64,000 nucleotides of DNA from contig NZ_JAVDYG010000001.1 in the NCBI RefSeq assembly GCF_031458325.1, forward strand, positions 992,001-1,056,000, read 5' to 3'. Position numbers and translations under genes: made by a program. Below the pieces are notes generated by a model. That model was not told the origin of the DNA and did no database searches. It saw only the letters and a list, made by a program, of their open reading frames with translations. Origin of the DNA: Nocardioides marmoribigeumensis. GTDB lineage: Bacteria > Actinomycetota > Actinomycetes > Propionibacteriales > Nocardioidaceae. This document shows positions 28,614 through 36,805 of this stretch, one piece after another (position 1 is the first letter of the stretch; every line of letters begins with the position of its first letter).

Positions 28614-29096
28614 GTGAGCAAGCCTCAGCCCCGGTCCCCGCGGTCCCGCAACCACCTCGACGACGTCTCCAAGGCCATCATCGAGCAGCTGCAGCAGGAC
28701 GGCCGGCGCTCCTACGCCGCCATCGGCAAGGTGGTGGGCCTCTCCGAGGCCGCCGTCCGCCAGCGCGTGCAGCGCCTGATCGAGTCCGGGGTCATGCAGG
28801 TGGTCGCGGTCACCGACCCGACCGAGCTCGGCTTCAGCCGCCAGGCCATGATCGGCGTGCGCGCCTCGGGCGACCTCGAGCCGCTGGCCGACGCGATCGC
28901 CGAGATGGAGGAGGTCGACTACGTCGTCATCGTGGCCGGCTCCTTCGACCTGATGGTCGAGGTCGTCGCCGAGAGCGACGAGCACCTGCTCGAGATCGTC
29001 TCCAAGCGCATCCGCTCGCTCGCCCCGGTCACCTCCACCGAGACCTTCGTCTACCTCAAGCTGCGCAAGCAGACCTACTCATGGGGTGTCAGATAA
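28614..29096 (+). CDS. Lrp/AsnC-family transcriptional regulator
   Basis: A 160-aa regulator with an N-terminal winged helix-turn-helix (LDDVSKAIIEQLQQDGRRSYAAIG, recognition region LSEAAVRQRVQRL) and a C-terminal RAM ligand-binding domain (about 75-155). Family members sense amino acids or related amines and form octamers. It lies between the divergent potDABC operon and the downstream oxidoreductase, so polyamine-linked control of both is likely. It starts with GTG. The last 16 nt overlap the start of the oxidoreductase gene in another frame. Confidence 0.92.
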   Translation: MSKPQPRSPRSRNHLDDVSKAIIEQLQQDGRRSYAAIGKVVGLSEAAVRQRVQRLIESGVMQVVAVTDPTELGFSRQAMIGVRASGDLEPLADAIAEMEEVDYVVIVAGSFDLMVEVVAESDEHLLEIVSKRIRSLAPVTSTETFVYLKLRKQTYSWGVR

Positions 29097-30454
29097 CCGG
29101 ACCGCTGTGGTGGGACGGCCCACCCGCCACCGTCCGCCCATCTCTTCCTGGCTCGCTCTCGTGCGACGTGGCCGTGGTGGGGGCGGGGTTCACCGGCCTG
29201 TGGACCGCCTCCTACCTGCTGCGCGAGGACCCCTCGCTGCGGGTGGTCGTCCTCGAGGCCGAGACCGCGGGCTTCGGCGCCTCGGGCCGCAACGGCGGCT
29301 GGTGCTCCGCCCTCTTCCCCGCCGGCCCGGACCGGCTCGCCCGGCTGCGCGGGTCGTCGTACGCCGGGGCGCGGGCGCAGCACGCCGCCATGCGGGACAC
29401 CGTCGACGAGGTCGGGCGGGTCGTGGCCGAGGAGGGCATCGACGCCCACTGGGTCAAGGGCGGGACGGTGGTGGTCGCCCGCACGCCGGTGCAGCTGGAG
29501 CGGGCCCGCGCGGAGGTCGAGCACGCCCGGGCCTGGGGCCGCGACGACCTGACCCTCCTGTCCGCGGCCGAGACCGCCGAACGGATCGGCATGACGCGGG
29601 CGCTCGGGGCGACGTACACCCCGGACTGCGCGGCGGTCCACCCCTACCGGCTCGTCCGCGGTCTGGCCGAGGTCGTCGAGCGGCTCGGCGGCGTGGTCCA
29701 CGAGCGGACGCGGGTGACCGCGATCGAGCCCGGCGTGGTCCGGACCGACCACGGCGACGTGCGCGCCGACGTGGTGGTGCGGGCGACCGAGGGCTTCACG
29801 CCCGGCCTGCGCGGCCAGCGCCGGGCCGTGGTGCCGGTCTACTCCCTCATGGTCGCGACCGAGCCGCTGCCCGACGCGGCGTGGGACGAGATCGGGCTGG
29901 CCCGGCGCGAGACGTTCAGCGAGCACCGCCACCTGGTGGTCTACGGCCAGCGGACCGCCGACGGACGGCTGGCGTTCGGCGGCCGTGGCGCCCCCTACCA
30001 CTTCGGGTCCTCGGTCTCCCCCGCCCACGACGCGCACCCCGCCGTCTGGGAGTCGCTGCGCGCCACGCTGCGCGAGATGTTCCCCGTGCTCCGCGAGGCG
30101 ACCTTCACCCACGCGTGGGGCGGGCCGCTCGGCATCCCGCGCGACTGGTGCGCCTCGGTCGGCCTCGACCGGCGCACGGGCCTGGCGTGGGCCGGCGGCT
30201 ACGTCGGCGACGGCGTCGGCACGACCAACCTCGCCGGGCGCACCTTGCGCGACCTGGTGCTCGGCCGCTCCACCGAGCTCACCGCGCTCCCCTGGGTCGA
30301 CCACCGCTCCCGCCGCTGGGAGCCGGAGCCGCTGCGGTGGCTGGGCATCAACGCGGGCCTGAGGGCGATGGGCCTGGCCGACGGCGAGGAGCGGCTGACC
30401 CGCCGCCCGTCCCGGATCGCCCGCGCGATGGCGCCGCTCATCGGCGGCCACTGA
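29081..30454 (+). CDS. FAD-dependent amine oxidoreductase (DAO family, PuuB-like)
   Basis: A 457-aa flavoprotein. The dinucleotide-binding motif CDVAVVGAGFTGLWTASYLL lies near residue 30, and ASGRNGGWC near 65 is the FAD-contact region of the DAO family. The C-terminal WGGPLGIPRDW and YVGDGVGTTNLAGRTL motifs resemble gamma-glutamylputrescine oxidase and related enzymes. It may oxidise putrescine, a glutamylated polyamine or another amine. The ATG at 29081 overlaps the regulator gene by 16 nt, implying coupling. The exact substrate is not shown. Confidence 0.87.
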   Translation: MGCQITGPLWWDGPPATVRPSLPGSLSCDVAVVGAGFTGLWTASYLLREDPSLRVVVLEAETAGFGASGRNGGWCSALFPAGPDRLARLRGSSYAGARAQHAAMRDTVDEVGRVVAEEGIDAHWVKGGTVVVARTPVQLERARAEVEHARAWGRDDLTLLSAAETAERIGMTRALGATYTPDCAAVHPYRLVRGLAEVVERLGGVVHERTRVTAIEPGVVRTDHGDVRADVVVRATEGFTPGLRGQRRAVVPVYSLMVATEPLPDAAWDEIGLARRETFSEHRHLVVYGQRTADGRLAFGGRGAPYHFGSSVSPAHDAHPAVWESLRATLREMFPVLREATFTHAWGGPLGIPRDWCASVGLDRRTGLAWAGGYVGDGVGTTNLAGRTLRDLVLGRSTELTALPWVDHRSRRWEPEPLRWLGINAGLRAMGLADGEERLTRRPSRIARAMAPLIGGH

Positions 30455-30471
30455 CCCCTCCTCGACCCCGC

Positions 30472-31567
30472 GCGGCCCGACGGACAGGACACTCGGCGCC
30501 ACCCCCGCGCCGACCGCGCTCGTGGTGGCGGCACCGAGCACGAGGTGCCTGTCGGCGGGGCCTGTGGAGAGCGTCGACGGGCCGGCAGCCGGGCCGGTGA
30601 GACTGCCCCCGTGGCTGACGAGAGCGTGCGGCAGGCGCTCGCCCTGCACGGCGGGGTGGCGACCCGGCGACAGCCCCTGGCGGTCGTCGGCAAGCGCGCA
30701 GTCCGTCGCGCCGTGTCCTCCGGGACGGTGCACCGCGTGGCGCGGGGCCGCTACGCGCTGCCCGACCTCGACGCGTCCCTGGCCGAGGCGACCCGCCTCA
30801 GCGCGACGGTGTCGCACCGGAGCGCAGCCCTGCGCCACGGCTGGTCGGTGGCCACCGTCCCCGAGCGTCCCGAGCTGACCGTGCCTCGCAAGCGGCACCT
30901 GTCGGCGGAGCGCCGCGGCGATGCGGACGTCCACTGGCGCGACCTGCCCGAGGGGTCGGTGGACCGCTCGAACGGCACCGCGGTCACCCGGCCTGCGCAG
31001 ACCGTCGTCGACTGCGCGCGCGACCTGCCCTGGGCCGAGGCCCTCGCCGTCGCCGACTCCGCGCTGCGCTCCGGTGCCGTGACCCGCGCGCAGCTCCGTG
31101 AGGCGGCCGAGCAGGTGCGCACCACCGGGCGTGCGCGCGTACGACGGGTGGTCGAGTGCGCGGACCGGCGCGCGGCCAACGCCTTCGAGTCCGTGCTCCG
31201 CGCGATCGCCCTCGACGTGCCCGGTCTCGTCGTGGAGCCGCAGGTCCGCATCGACGAGCGCGGGCTGCGGGTCACCCCCGACCTCGTCGACCGCGAGCGC
31301 AGGATCGTGATCGAGGCCGAGTCGTGGGAGTTCCACGGCCACCGCAAGGCGCTGCACCGCGACTGTGCGCGCTACAACGCGCTGGTGCTGCGCGGCTGGA
31401 CCGTGCTCCGGTTCTCCTGGGAGCACGTGATGCTCTAGCCCGGCTACGTGCGCGACGTGCTGCTCGCGGTGGTGGGCGGGCCCGGAGGACAGGCAGCTCT
31501 CACCCAGAGCCTGGTCTGGGCACCGTGAGTGCCCACCGAGGCCCGAGAGTGTCCTGTCGTCCGGGCC
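30472..31567. repeat. Imperfect inverted repeats flanking the DUF559 gene
   Basis: An exact 12-bp pair, GACAGGACACTC at 30483-30494 and its inverse at 31547-31558, lies on either side of the DUF559 gene. Similarity extends outward for about 23 bp with small gaps (GGCCCGACG against GGCCCGGAC). The left arm is 17 nt past the oxidoreductase stop; the right arm is about 110 nt past the DUF559 stop. No target duplication is evident. It may mark an inserted cassette or may be two unrelated hairpin halves. Confidence 0.5.
30611..31438 (+). CDS. AbiEi-like/DUF559 protein
   Basis: A 275-aa protein in two parts. The N-terminal part (about 1-90; ALALHGGVATRRQPLAVVGK, then VHRVARGRYALP) resembles the AbiEi-antitoxin-type winged helix. 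The C-terminal part ends with a DUF559/Vsr-like nuclease-fold segment (RIVIEAESWEFHGHRKALHRD, then RYNALVLRGWTVLRFSWE). Such proteins occur in many copies in actinobacteria; their role is unknown, and the domain pair does not show a toxin-antitoxin system because no toxin gene lies beside it. The GTG at 30611 is chosen as the domain start. Inverted repeats flank it. Confidence 0.75.
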   Translation: MADESVRQALALHGGVATRRQPLAVVGKRAVRRAVSSGTVHRVARGRYALPDLDASLAEATRLSATVSHRSAALRHGWSVATVPERPELTVPRKRHLSAERRGDADVHWRDLPEGSVDRSNGTAVTRPAQTVVDCARDLPWAEALAVADSALRSGAVTRAQLREAAEQVRTTGRARVRRVVECADRRAANAFESVLRAIALDVPGLVVEPQVRIDERGLRVTPDLVDRERRIVIEAESWEFHGHRKALHRDCARYNALVLRGWTVLRFSWEHVML

Positions 31568-31601
31568 GGGCCGGGCTGCCGCCGGGCCGCCGCCGCGGGG
31601 C

Positions 31602-33500
31602 TCATCCCTCCCGGCGCAGGGTGGGGCGCAGGGCGTCGAGCACGCCGGCGTCCTCGATCGTCGAGGGCGGCGTGGGGTCGGCGCCGTCGGCGATCTCGCG
31701 CATCGTCTTGCGCAGGATCTTGCCCGAGCGGGTCTTGGGCAGGCCGGGCACGACGTCGACCTCCCTGAACGCCGCGACCGGGCCGACCTCGTCGCGCACC
31801 ATCGCGACCAGCTCGCGCTTGACCTCCTCGGGGTCGGACTCGACCCCGGCCTTGAGCACGACGAACCCGCGCGGCGCCTGACCCTTCATCGGGTCGGCCA
31901 CCCCGATGACCGCGCACTCCGCGACTGCCGGGTGGGAGGCGATCACGGCCTCCATCGAGCCGGTGGAGAGGCGGTGCCCGGCGACGTTGATCACGTCGTC
32001 GGTGCGGCCCATGACGAACAGGTAGCCGTCCTCGTCGAGGTAGCCGCCGTCGCCGGAGAGGTAGTAGCCGTCGTAGGTCGAGAGGTACGACGAGACGTAG
32101 CGCTCGTCGTCACCCCACAGCGTCGGCAGCGTCCCCGGCGGCAGGGGCAGCCGGATCGCGATCGCGCCCTCGGTGCCCGGCGCCACGGGTGACCCGGTCG
32201 GGTCGAGCACCTGGACGTCGTACCCCGGGACCGGGACGGACGGCGAGCCGGGCTTGATCGGCATCGGCGCGAGCCCGCGCAGGTTGGAAGCGATGGGCCA
32301 GCCCGTCTCGGTCTGCCACCAGTTGTCGACGACCGGCACGCCCAGGGTCGACGACGCCCACTCGTAGGTGTCGGGGTCGAGCCGCTCCCCCGCCAGGAAC
32401 AGGTTGCGCAGCGCGGAGAGGTCGTGACCCTCGAGCATCGCGCCGGAGGGGTCCTCCTTCTTGATCGCACGGATGGCGGTCGGGGCGGTGAACAGCCCCT
32501 GCACGCGGTGCTCCGCCGCGACCCGCCAGAACGCGCCGGCGTCCGGGGTGCCGACCGGCTTGCCCTCGTAGAGGATCGTCGTCGCGCCGGCGATCAGCGG
32601 CGCGTAGACGATGTAGGAGTGGCCCACGACCCAGCCGACGTCCGAGGCCGCCCACCACGCCTGACCCGCGTGCACGTCGTAGACGTTGGGCAGCGACCAC
32701 GCCATGGCCACCGCGTGACCGCCGTTGTCGCGCACGATCCCCTTGGGCTTGCCGGTCGTGCCGGAGGTGTAGAGCACGTAGAGCGGGTCGGTGGCGCGGA
32801 CCTCGACGCACGCGGCCGGGTCGGTGCGCCCCGCGCGCATGGCGACGTCCCAGTCGAGGTCGCGTCCCTCGAGCAGCGACGCCTCGGCCTCGGGCCGTTG
32901 CTTGACCACGACCGCGGCCGGGGCGTGGGTGGCGAGGTCGAGCGCGCGGTCGAGCAGCGGCTTGTACTCCACGACGCGGGTCGGCTCGATGCCGCAGGAG
33001 GCGGCCACCACGACCGTCGGTCGGGCGTCGTCGATGCGCACGGCGAGCTCGTGGGCGGCGAAGCCGCCGAAGACCACCGAGTGCACCGCGCCGATGCGGG
33101 CACAGGCCAGCATCGCGATGACGGCCTCGGGGACCATCGGCATGTAGATCACCACGCGGTCGCCCTGCTCCACGCCCAGCCCCCGGAGCACCCCCGCGAA
33201 CGCGGCGACCTCCTGGAGCAGCCGGGCGTAGGTGTAGGTCTGCTTGGTCCCGGTCATCGCGCTGTCGTAGACCAGCGCGGCCTGGTCGGCACGGCCCTTG
33301 GCGACGTGGCGGTCGAGCGCGTTGTAGCAGGTGTTGAGGGTCGCGTCGGGGAACCACCGGTAGAACGGCGGCCGGCTGTCGTCGAGCACCTGCTCGGGCT
33401 TGCGGATCCAGTCGACCAGCGCGGCCTGCTCGCCCCAGAAGCCGGCCGGGTCGGTGACGCTGCGGGCGAGGACCTCGGCGTACGACGTGGAAGCAGTCAT
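31602..33500 (-). CDS. prpE: Propionyl-CoA synthetase-type acyl-CoA ligase
   Basis: It activates propionate (or acetate) to the CoA thioester through an acyl-adenylate. The 632-aa product has the AMP-binding signature YTSGTTGKPKGIV, DNWWQTETGWPIASN, SGDGGYLDEDGYLFVMGRTDD, and the C-terminal catalytic Lys in PKTRSGKILRKTM. The stretch LRNLFLAGERLDPDTYEW is closer to PrpE than to acetyl-CoA synthetase. There is no obvious operon partner; it converges on the DUF559 gene and follows the M1 peptidase gene. Propionate as the main substrate is inferred. Confidence 0.88.
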   Translation of the reverse strand: MTASTSYAEVLARSVTDPAGFWGEQAALVDWIRKPEQVLDDSRPPFYRWFPDATLNTCYNALDRHVAKGRADQAALVYDSAMTGTKQTYTYARLLQEVAAFAGVLRGLGVEQGDRVVIYMPMVPEAVIAMLACARIGAVHSVVFGGFAAHELAVRIDDARPTVVVAASCGIEPTRVVEYKPLLDRALDLATHAPAAVVVKQRPEAEASLLEGRDLDWDVAMRAGRTDPAACVEVRATDPLYVLYTSGTTGKPKGIVRDNGGHAVAMAWSLPNVYDVHAGQAWWAASDVGWVVGHSYIVYAPLIAGATTILYEGKPVGTPDAGAFWRVAAEHRVQGLFTAPTAIRAIKKEDPSGAMLEGHDLSALRNLFLAGERLDPDTYEWASSTLGVPVVDNWWQTETGWPIASNLRGLAPMPIKPGSPSVPVPGYDVQVLDPTGSPVAPGTEGAIAIRLPLPPGTLPTLWGDDERYVSSYLSTYDGYYLSGDGGYLDEDGYLFVMGRTDDVINVAGHRLSTGSMEAVIASHPAVAECAVIGVADPMKGQAPRGFVVLKAGVESDPEEVKRELVAMVRDEVGPVAAFREVDVVPGLPKTRSGKILRKTMREIADGADPTPPSTIEDAGVLDALRPTLRREG

Positions 33501-33519
33501 GGGGCGATTGTGCCTCGCC

Positions 33520-34983
33520 TCAGGAGCAGCCCGTCAGACCGTTGGCCCGCGTGCGTGCCGGACGCTCCCTCACGTCGAGCCAGGTGTGGAAGAACGTCGA
33601 CAGCCCGGCGCCCTCCCGTGCGGCCGCCAGGTCACGGAACTGCCGGCCCGTCCCGGTGCCGTCGCGGTGGCGGTCGACCCACGCGCGCACGAGGTCGCGC
33701 ATCGGCGCCTTGCCGATCCGGCAGCGCAGGGCGCCGAGCATCATGCCGCCGCGGTCGTAGACCGGGGTGCTGAAGATCTCGGTGGGGCCGGGGTTGCTGA
33801 CCTGCAGGTCCCAGAAGGTGGAGGACGGGACGTAGCTGTCGTAGCGGGAGGTCAGCGTGTCCTGGACCGACCGTCGACCGTGGCCCTCCTGCCAGAGCCA
33901 CTCGACGTACGTCGCGAAGCCCTCGTTGAGCCAGGTGTCCCGCCAGCGCTGCAGGGCGACCGTGTCGCCGAACCACTGGTGGGCCAGCTCGTGGACGACG
34001 ACCGTGCCCGCGCTCGAGCCGAACCAGGAGTAGAAGGGCCGCGAGGCGTTCTCCAGCGCGAACCCGGTGTAGACCGAGGAGACCACGCCCCCGGCCGTGG
34101 CGTAGGGGTAGGCGCCGAACCGCGACTCCATCCACCGCAGGATGCGCGGGGTGTCGTCGAGCAGCGCGAACGCCTGCTCGACCTCCTTGGCCGACAGCTG
34201 CCTCGACACCGCGTAGAGCACCGGCCGGCCGTCGGCGGTGGTGCGCCGGATCTCGAAGCGCCCGGCGACGAAGTAGGCGAGGTAGGTGCTGATCGCCTCG
34301 TCGACCTTCCAGCGCCACGCCGTCCAGTCGCCGCTCACCGTGCGCGAGACCAGCCGGCCCCCGCTGACCGCCTGCTGCCCCGTGGGGACCCGGATCGTGA
34401 TGTCGAAGGTCGCCTTGTCGCGCGGGGTCTCGTTGGCCGCGAACCACCAGGGGCCGATCTGCGGCTCGCCGACCGCGGCGGTCTCGCCCGGCTGGTGGAA
34501 GTAGCCGTCCCACGCCGTCGCGCTGCGCAGCCGCGACGGGGTGCCGTGGTAGCGCACGGCGACGGTGAACGGGCTGCCTGCCGCGACGGGGGTCCGCGGG
34601 GTCACCTCGAGCTCGTGACCGCTGGGCTTGGAGAAGGTCGCGGGCTCGCCGTCGACGGTGACCGCGTCGGGGGTCAGCCGCAGGTCGAGGTGGAACGCGG
34701 AGAGCGCCGACGACCCGGCGACCGCGCGCAGCGTCGTACGCCCGGAGAGCGCGTCGGTGGAGGGCTGGACGCGGTCGTCGATCGTGTAGTGGGTGACCTG
34801 GTAGCCGCCGTTGCCGTCCCGGGGGAAGTACGCGTCGGGCCCGTCGGGCGACCCGACGACCGCCGTCGCCTCGGCGGCGACGGCCGCGGCGCCCCCACGG
34901 GCGCCGAGCGGGCCGAGGGCGCCGAGGGACAGGGCGAGCGAGGCCGCGCAGAGGAGCGCGACGGCGGGCCGGTGGTGCGACAA
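33520..34983 (-). CDS. Secreted M1-family metallopeptidase
   Basis: A 487-aa zinc aminopeptidase-like enzyme. A signal peptide covers about residues 1-37. The zinc motif is HELAHQWFGD followed by NEGFATYVEWLWQ (HExxH plus 18 residues and Glu). It is shorter than cytosolic aminopeptidase N and lacks most of the C-terminal helical domain, as do many actinobacterial secreted M1 enzymes. The canonical GAMEN-type site appears as YTGFALENAS. The start is TTG, with GAGGAGGG just upstream. Its substrate is unknown. It is 19 nt upstream of prpE. Confidence 0.9.
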   Translation of the reverse strand: MSHHRPAVALLCAASLALSLGALGPLGARGGAAAVAAEATAVVGSPDGPDAYFPRDGNGGYQVTHYTIDDRVQPSTDALSGRTTLRAVAGSSALSAFHLDLRLTPDAVTVDGEPATFSKPSGHELEVTPRTPVAAGSPFTVAVRYHGTPSRLRSATAWDGYFHQPGETAAVGEPQIGPWWFAANETPRDKATFDITIRVPTGQQAVSGGRLVSRTVSGDWTAWRWKVDEAISTYLAYFVAGRFEIRRTTADGRPVLYAVSRQLSAKEVEQAFALLDDTPRILRWMESRFGAYPYATAGGVVSSVYTGFALENASRPFYSWFGSSAGTVVVHELAHQWFGDTVALQRWRDTWLNEGFATYVEWLWQEGHGRRSVQDTLTSRYDSYVPSSTFWDLQVSNPGPTEIFSTPVYDRGGMMLGALRCRIGKAPMRDLVRAWVDRHRDGTGTGRQFRDLAAAREGAGLSTFFHTWLDVRERPARTRANGLTGCS

Positions 34984-35162
34984 GGGACCCTCCTCGGGTG
35001 ACGCACCAGGGTACGTCGAAAACCCGTTGCGCCTGCCCGCTCCGGCACATCACGCTGGACCCCCACGCGCGCCGCCGGCGCCGGAGGCAGAGAGGAGGGC
35101 TGACCCCATGACCGTCCTGGGTCCCCGCACGCCCGTCCGTCCCTCTCCCCTCCGGAGCACAC

Positions 35163-36059
35163 GTGAGCCTCTTCTCTGACCAGCACGACCAGCACGACCA
35201 GCACGACCAGCACGACCAGCACGACCAGCCCCTCTCCTCCTTCCCCGCCGCCTGGGCCCTCGACTTCACCGTCTTCGAGGACGACCTGCCCGCCGGCCAG
35301 CGGTGGAGCACCTACCTCGACGTCGAGCGCCTGTGCCGCGGGCCCGCACCGGTCCCCGACTGGGTGGTGACCACCCGCGGCGCGGTGGACACCGAGCTCG
35401 GCGTCCTCAAGACCGGCAAGGAGGCCGACGTCTTCCTGCTGCGCCGGGCCGAGCCGGGCACCGACGGCGTCGTGATGGCGGCCAAGCGCTACCGCGACGA
35501 GCAGCACCGCTCCTTCCACCGCAGCGCGGCCTACACCGAGGGCCGACGCGTACGACGCTCGCGCGACCAGCGCGCGCTCGCCAAGGGCACCGCCCACGGG
35601 CGGGCCGTGGCCAGCGGCCAGTGGGCGATCGCCGAGTGGAACGCCCTGACCCGGCTGTGGGAGATGGGCCTCCCGGTCCCCTACCCCGTGCAGATCGACG
35701 GGACCGAGCTGCTGATGGAGCTCGTCACCGGCCCGGACGGCCTCCCCGCACCCCGGCTCGCGGCGGTGCGGCCCGACGCCGACCTGCTCGCGTCGTACTT
35801 CGAGCAGGTGCGGGAGGCGCTGTCGGTGCTGGCCCGCGCGGGCCTCGCCCACGGCGACCTCTCGCCGTACAACGTGCTGGCGGCGGGTGAGCGGCTCGTG
35901 GTCATCGACCTCCCGCAGGTGGTCGACCTCGTGGCCAACCCGGCCGGCCCGGACCTGCTGCTGCGGGACTGCACCAACCTGTGCACGTGGTTCCGTCGCC
36001 GGGGGCTCGAGGCCGACGAGCACGAGCTGTTCGGCGAGGTGATCTCCCAGGCCTGGTGA
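35163..36059 (+). CDS. RIO1-like atypical serine kinase
   Basis: A 298-aa protein of the RIO kinase family. The nucleotide-binding segment is LGVLKTGKEADVFLLR near residue 78, the lysine is in VMAAKRYRDEQHR, the catalytic loop is LAHGDLSPYNVL near residue 231, and the metal-binding Asp is in LVVIDLPQVVD. Bacterial RIO proteins are little studied. The N-terminus carries five to six tandem Asp-Gln-His units encoded by a perfect 9-bp DNA repeat. The GTG start is in frame with the whole domain. It converges with the response regulator, whose stop is 2 nt away. Confidence 0.85.
   Translation: MSLFSDQHDQHDQHDQHDQHDQPLSSFPAAWALDFTVFEDDLPAGQRWSTYLDVERLCRGPAPVPDWVVTTRGAVDTELGVLKTGKEADVFLLRRAEPGTDGVVMAAKRYRDEQHRSFHRSAAYTEGRRVRRSRDQRALAKGTAHGRAVASGQWAIAEWNALTRLWEMGLPVPYPVQIDGTELLMELVTGPDGLPAPRLAAVRPDADLLASYFEQVREALSVLARAGLAHGDLSPYNVLAAGERLVVIDLPQVVDLVANPAGPDLLLRDCTNLCTWFRRRGLEADEHELFGEVISQAW
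35178..35228 (+). repeat. 9-bp tandem repeat (GACCAGCAC) inside the kinase gene
   Basis: Five exact copies and a partial sixth of GACCAGCAC give Asp-Gln-His repeats at residues 6-22. The unit is a multiple of three, so copy-number change would alter length without shifting frame. Confidence 0.95.
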
Positions 36060-36061
36060 GG

Positions 36062-36727
36062 TCAGGACCCGCCGCGCCGCACCCGGAGCGTGTCCGGCCG
36101 GAAGCCGTTGTCGATGCCCCAGAGCACCGCTCGGCTCCGGCTGGTCGCGCCGATCTTGTGGTAGGCGTGCCGGATGTAGGTCTTGACCGAGTTGATCGAC
36201 AGGTGGGTCTGCGCGGCGATGTCGTTGTTGCTGAAGCCCTGCGTGATGAGGGCCAGCACCTCCGACTCGCGTGCGGTGAGGCCCTGCTCGCGACCCGGCC
36301 AGTCACCCTCCGCGGGCTCCGGGACGGGTCTCGCCTCGACCTCGTCGAGCTCGAGCGTCCGGCCCTTGGCGACGTCGCGCAGAGCCTCGGCCAGCTCGTC
36401 GGAGGTCATCGACTTGGCGAGGTAGCCGCTCACGCCGGCGTCCAGGGTGCGCCGCTGGAGCGCCCCGTCGACGTTCCAGCTGTAGACGACCACGTGCCGC
36501 ACGCGCGGGTTGTCGACCAGGGCGGTGACCTCGGGCGCGTCACCCTCGGCCTGTGCGAACGTGTCGTAGAGCGCGACGTCGACCGGCTCCACCACGTCGG
36601 TGTTGGAGTCCAGCTCGACGATCTCGATGTCCTCGAACCGCTCCAGCATGTGAGCCAGCCCCCGCACCACGACCTCGTAGTCGTTCACCAGGGCCAGTCG
36701 CAGCCTCGTCGGACCTGCCGTGGCCAT
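36062..36727 (-). CDS. NarL/LuxR-type response regulator (orphan)
   Basis: A 221-aa regulator. The N-terminal receiver domain (about 8-125) has the Asp pair region LALVNDYEVV, the likely phosphoacceptor Asp in VALYDTFA and Lys in GYLAKSM. The C-terminal LuxR helix-turn-helix reads LTARESEVLALITQGFSNNDIA, then INSVKTYIRHAYHKIGA. The ATG at 36727 has GGAGGAG 5 nt upstream. No histidine kinase gene is near. It is divergent from the deacetylase-methyltransferase-glycosyltransferase operon and could control it. Confidence 0.88.
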   Translation of the reverse strand: MATAGPTRLRLALVNDYEVVVRGLAHMLERFEDIEIVELDSNTDVVEPVDVALYDTFAQAEGDAPEVTALVDNPRVRHVVVYSWNVDGALQRRTLDAGVSGYLAKSMTSDELAEALRDVAKGRTLELDEVEARPVPEPAEGDWPGREQGLTARESEVLALITQGFSNNDIAAQTHLSINSVKTYIRHAYHKIGATSRSRAVLWGIDNGFRPDTLRVRRGGS

Positions 36728-36805
36728 GATCACTCCTCCGTCTCATCCACCCATTGGGGGATGTCTCCCCCGGGCATCAGTCCCTACGTTGCCCACGTGG
36801 CCCTC

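Noticed and set aside
30611-31438. Possible toxin-antitoxin pair based on the AbiEi-like N-terminus
   Set aside because: There is no AbiEii-type nucleotidyltransferase gene next to it; the following gene is a metabolic ligase on the other strand.
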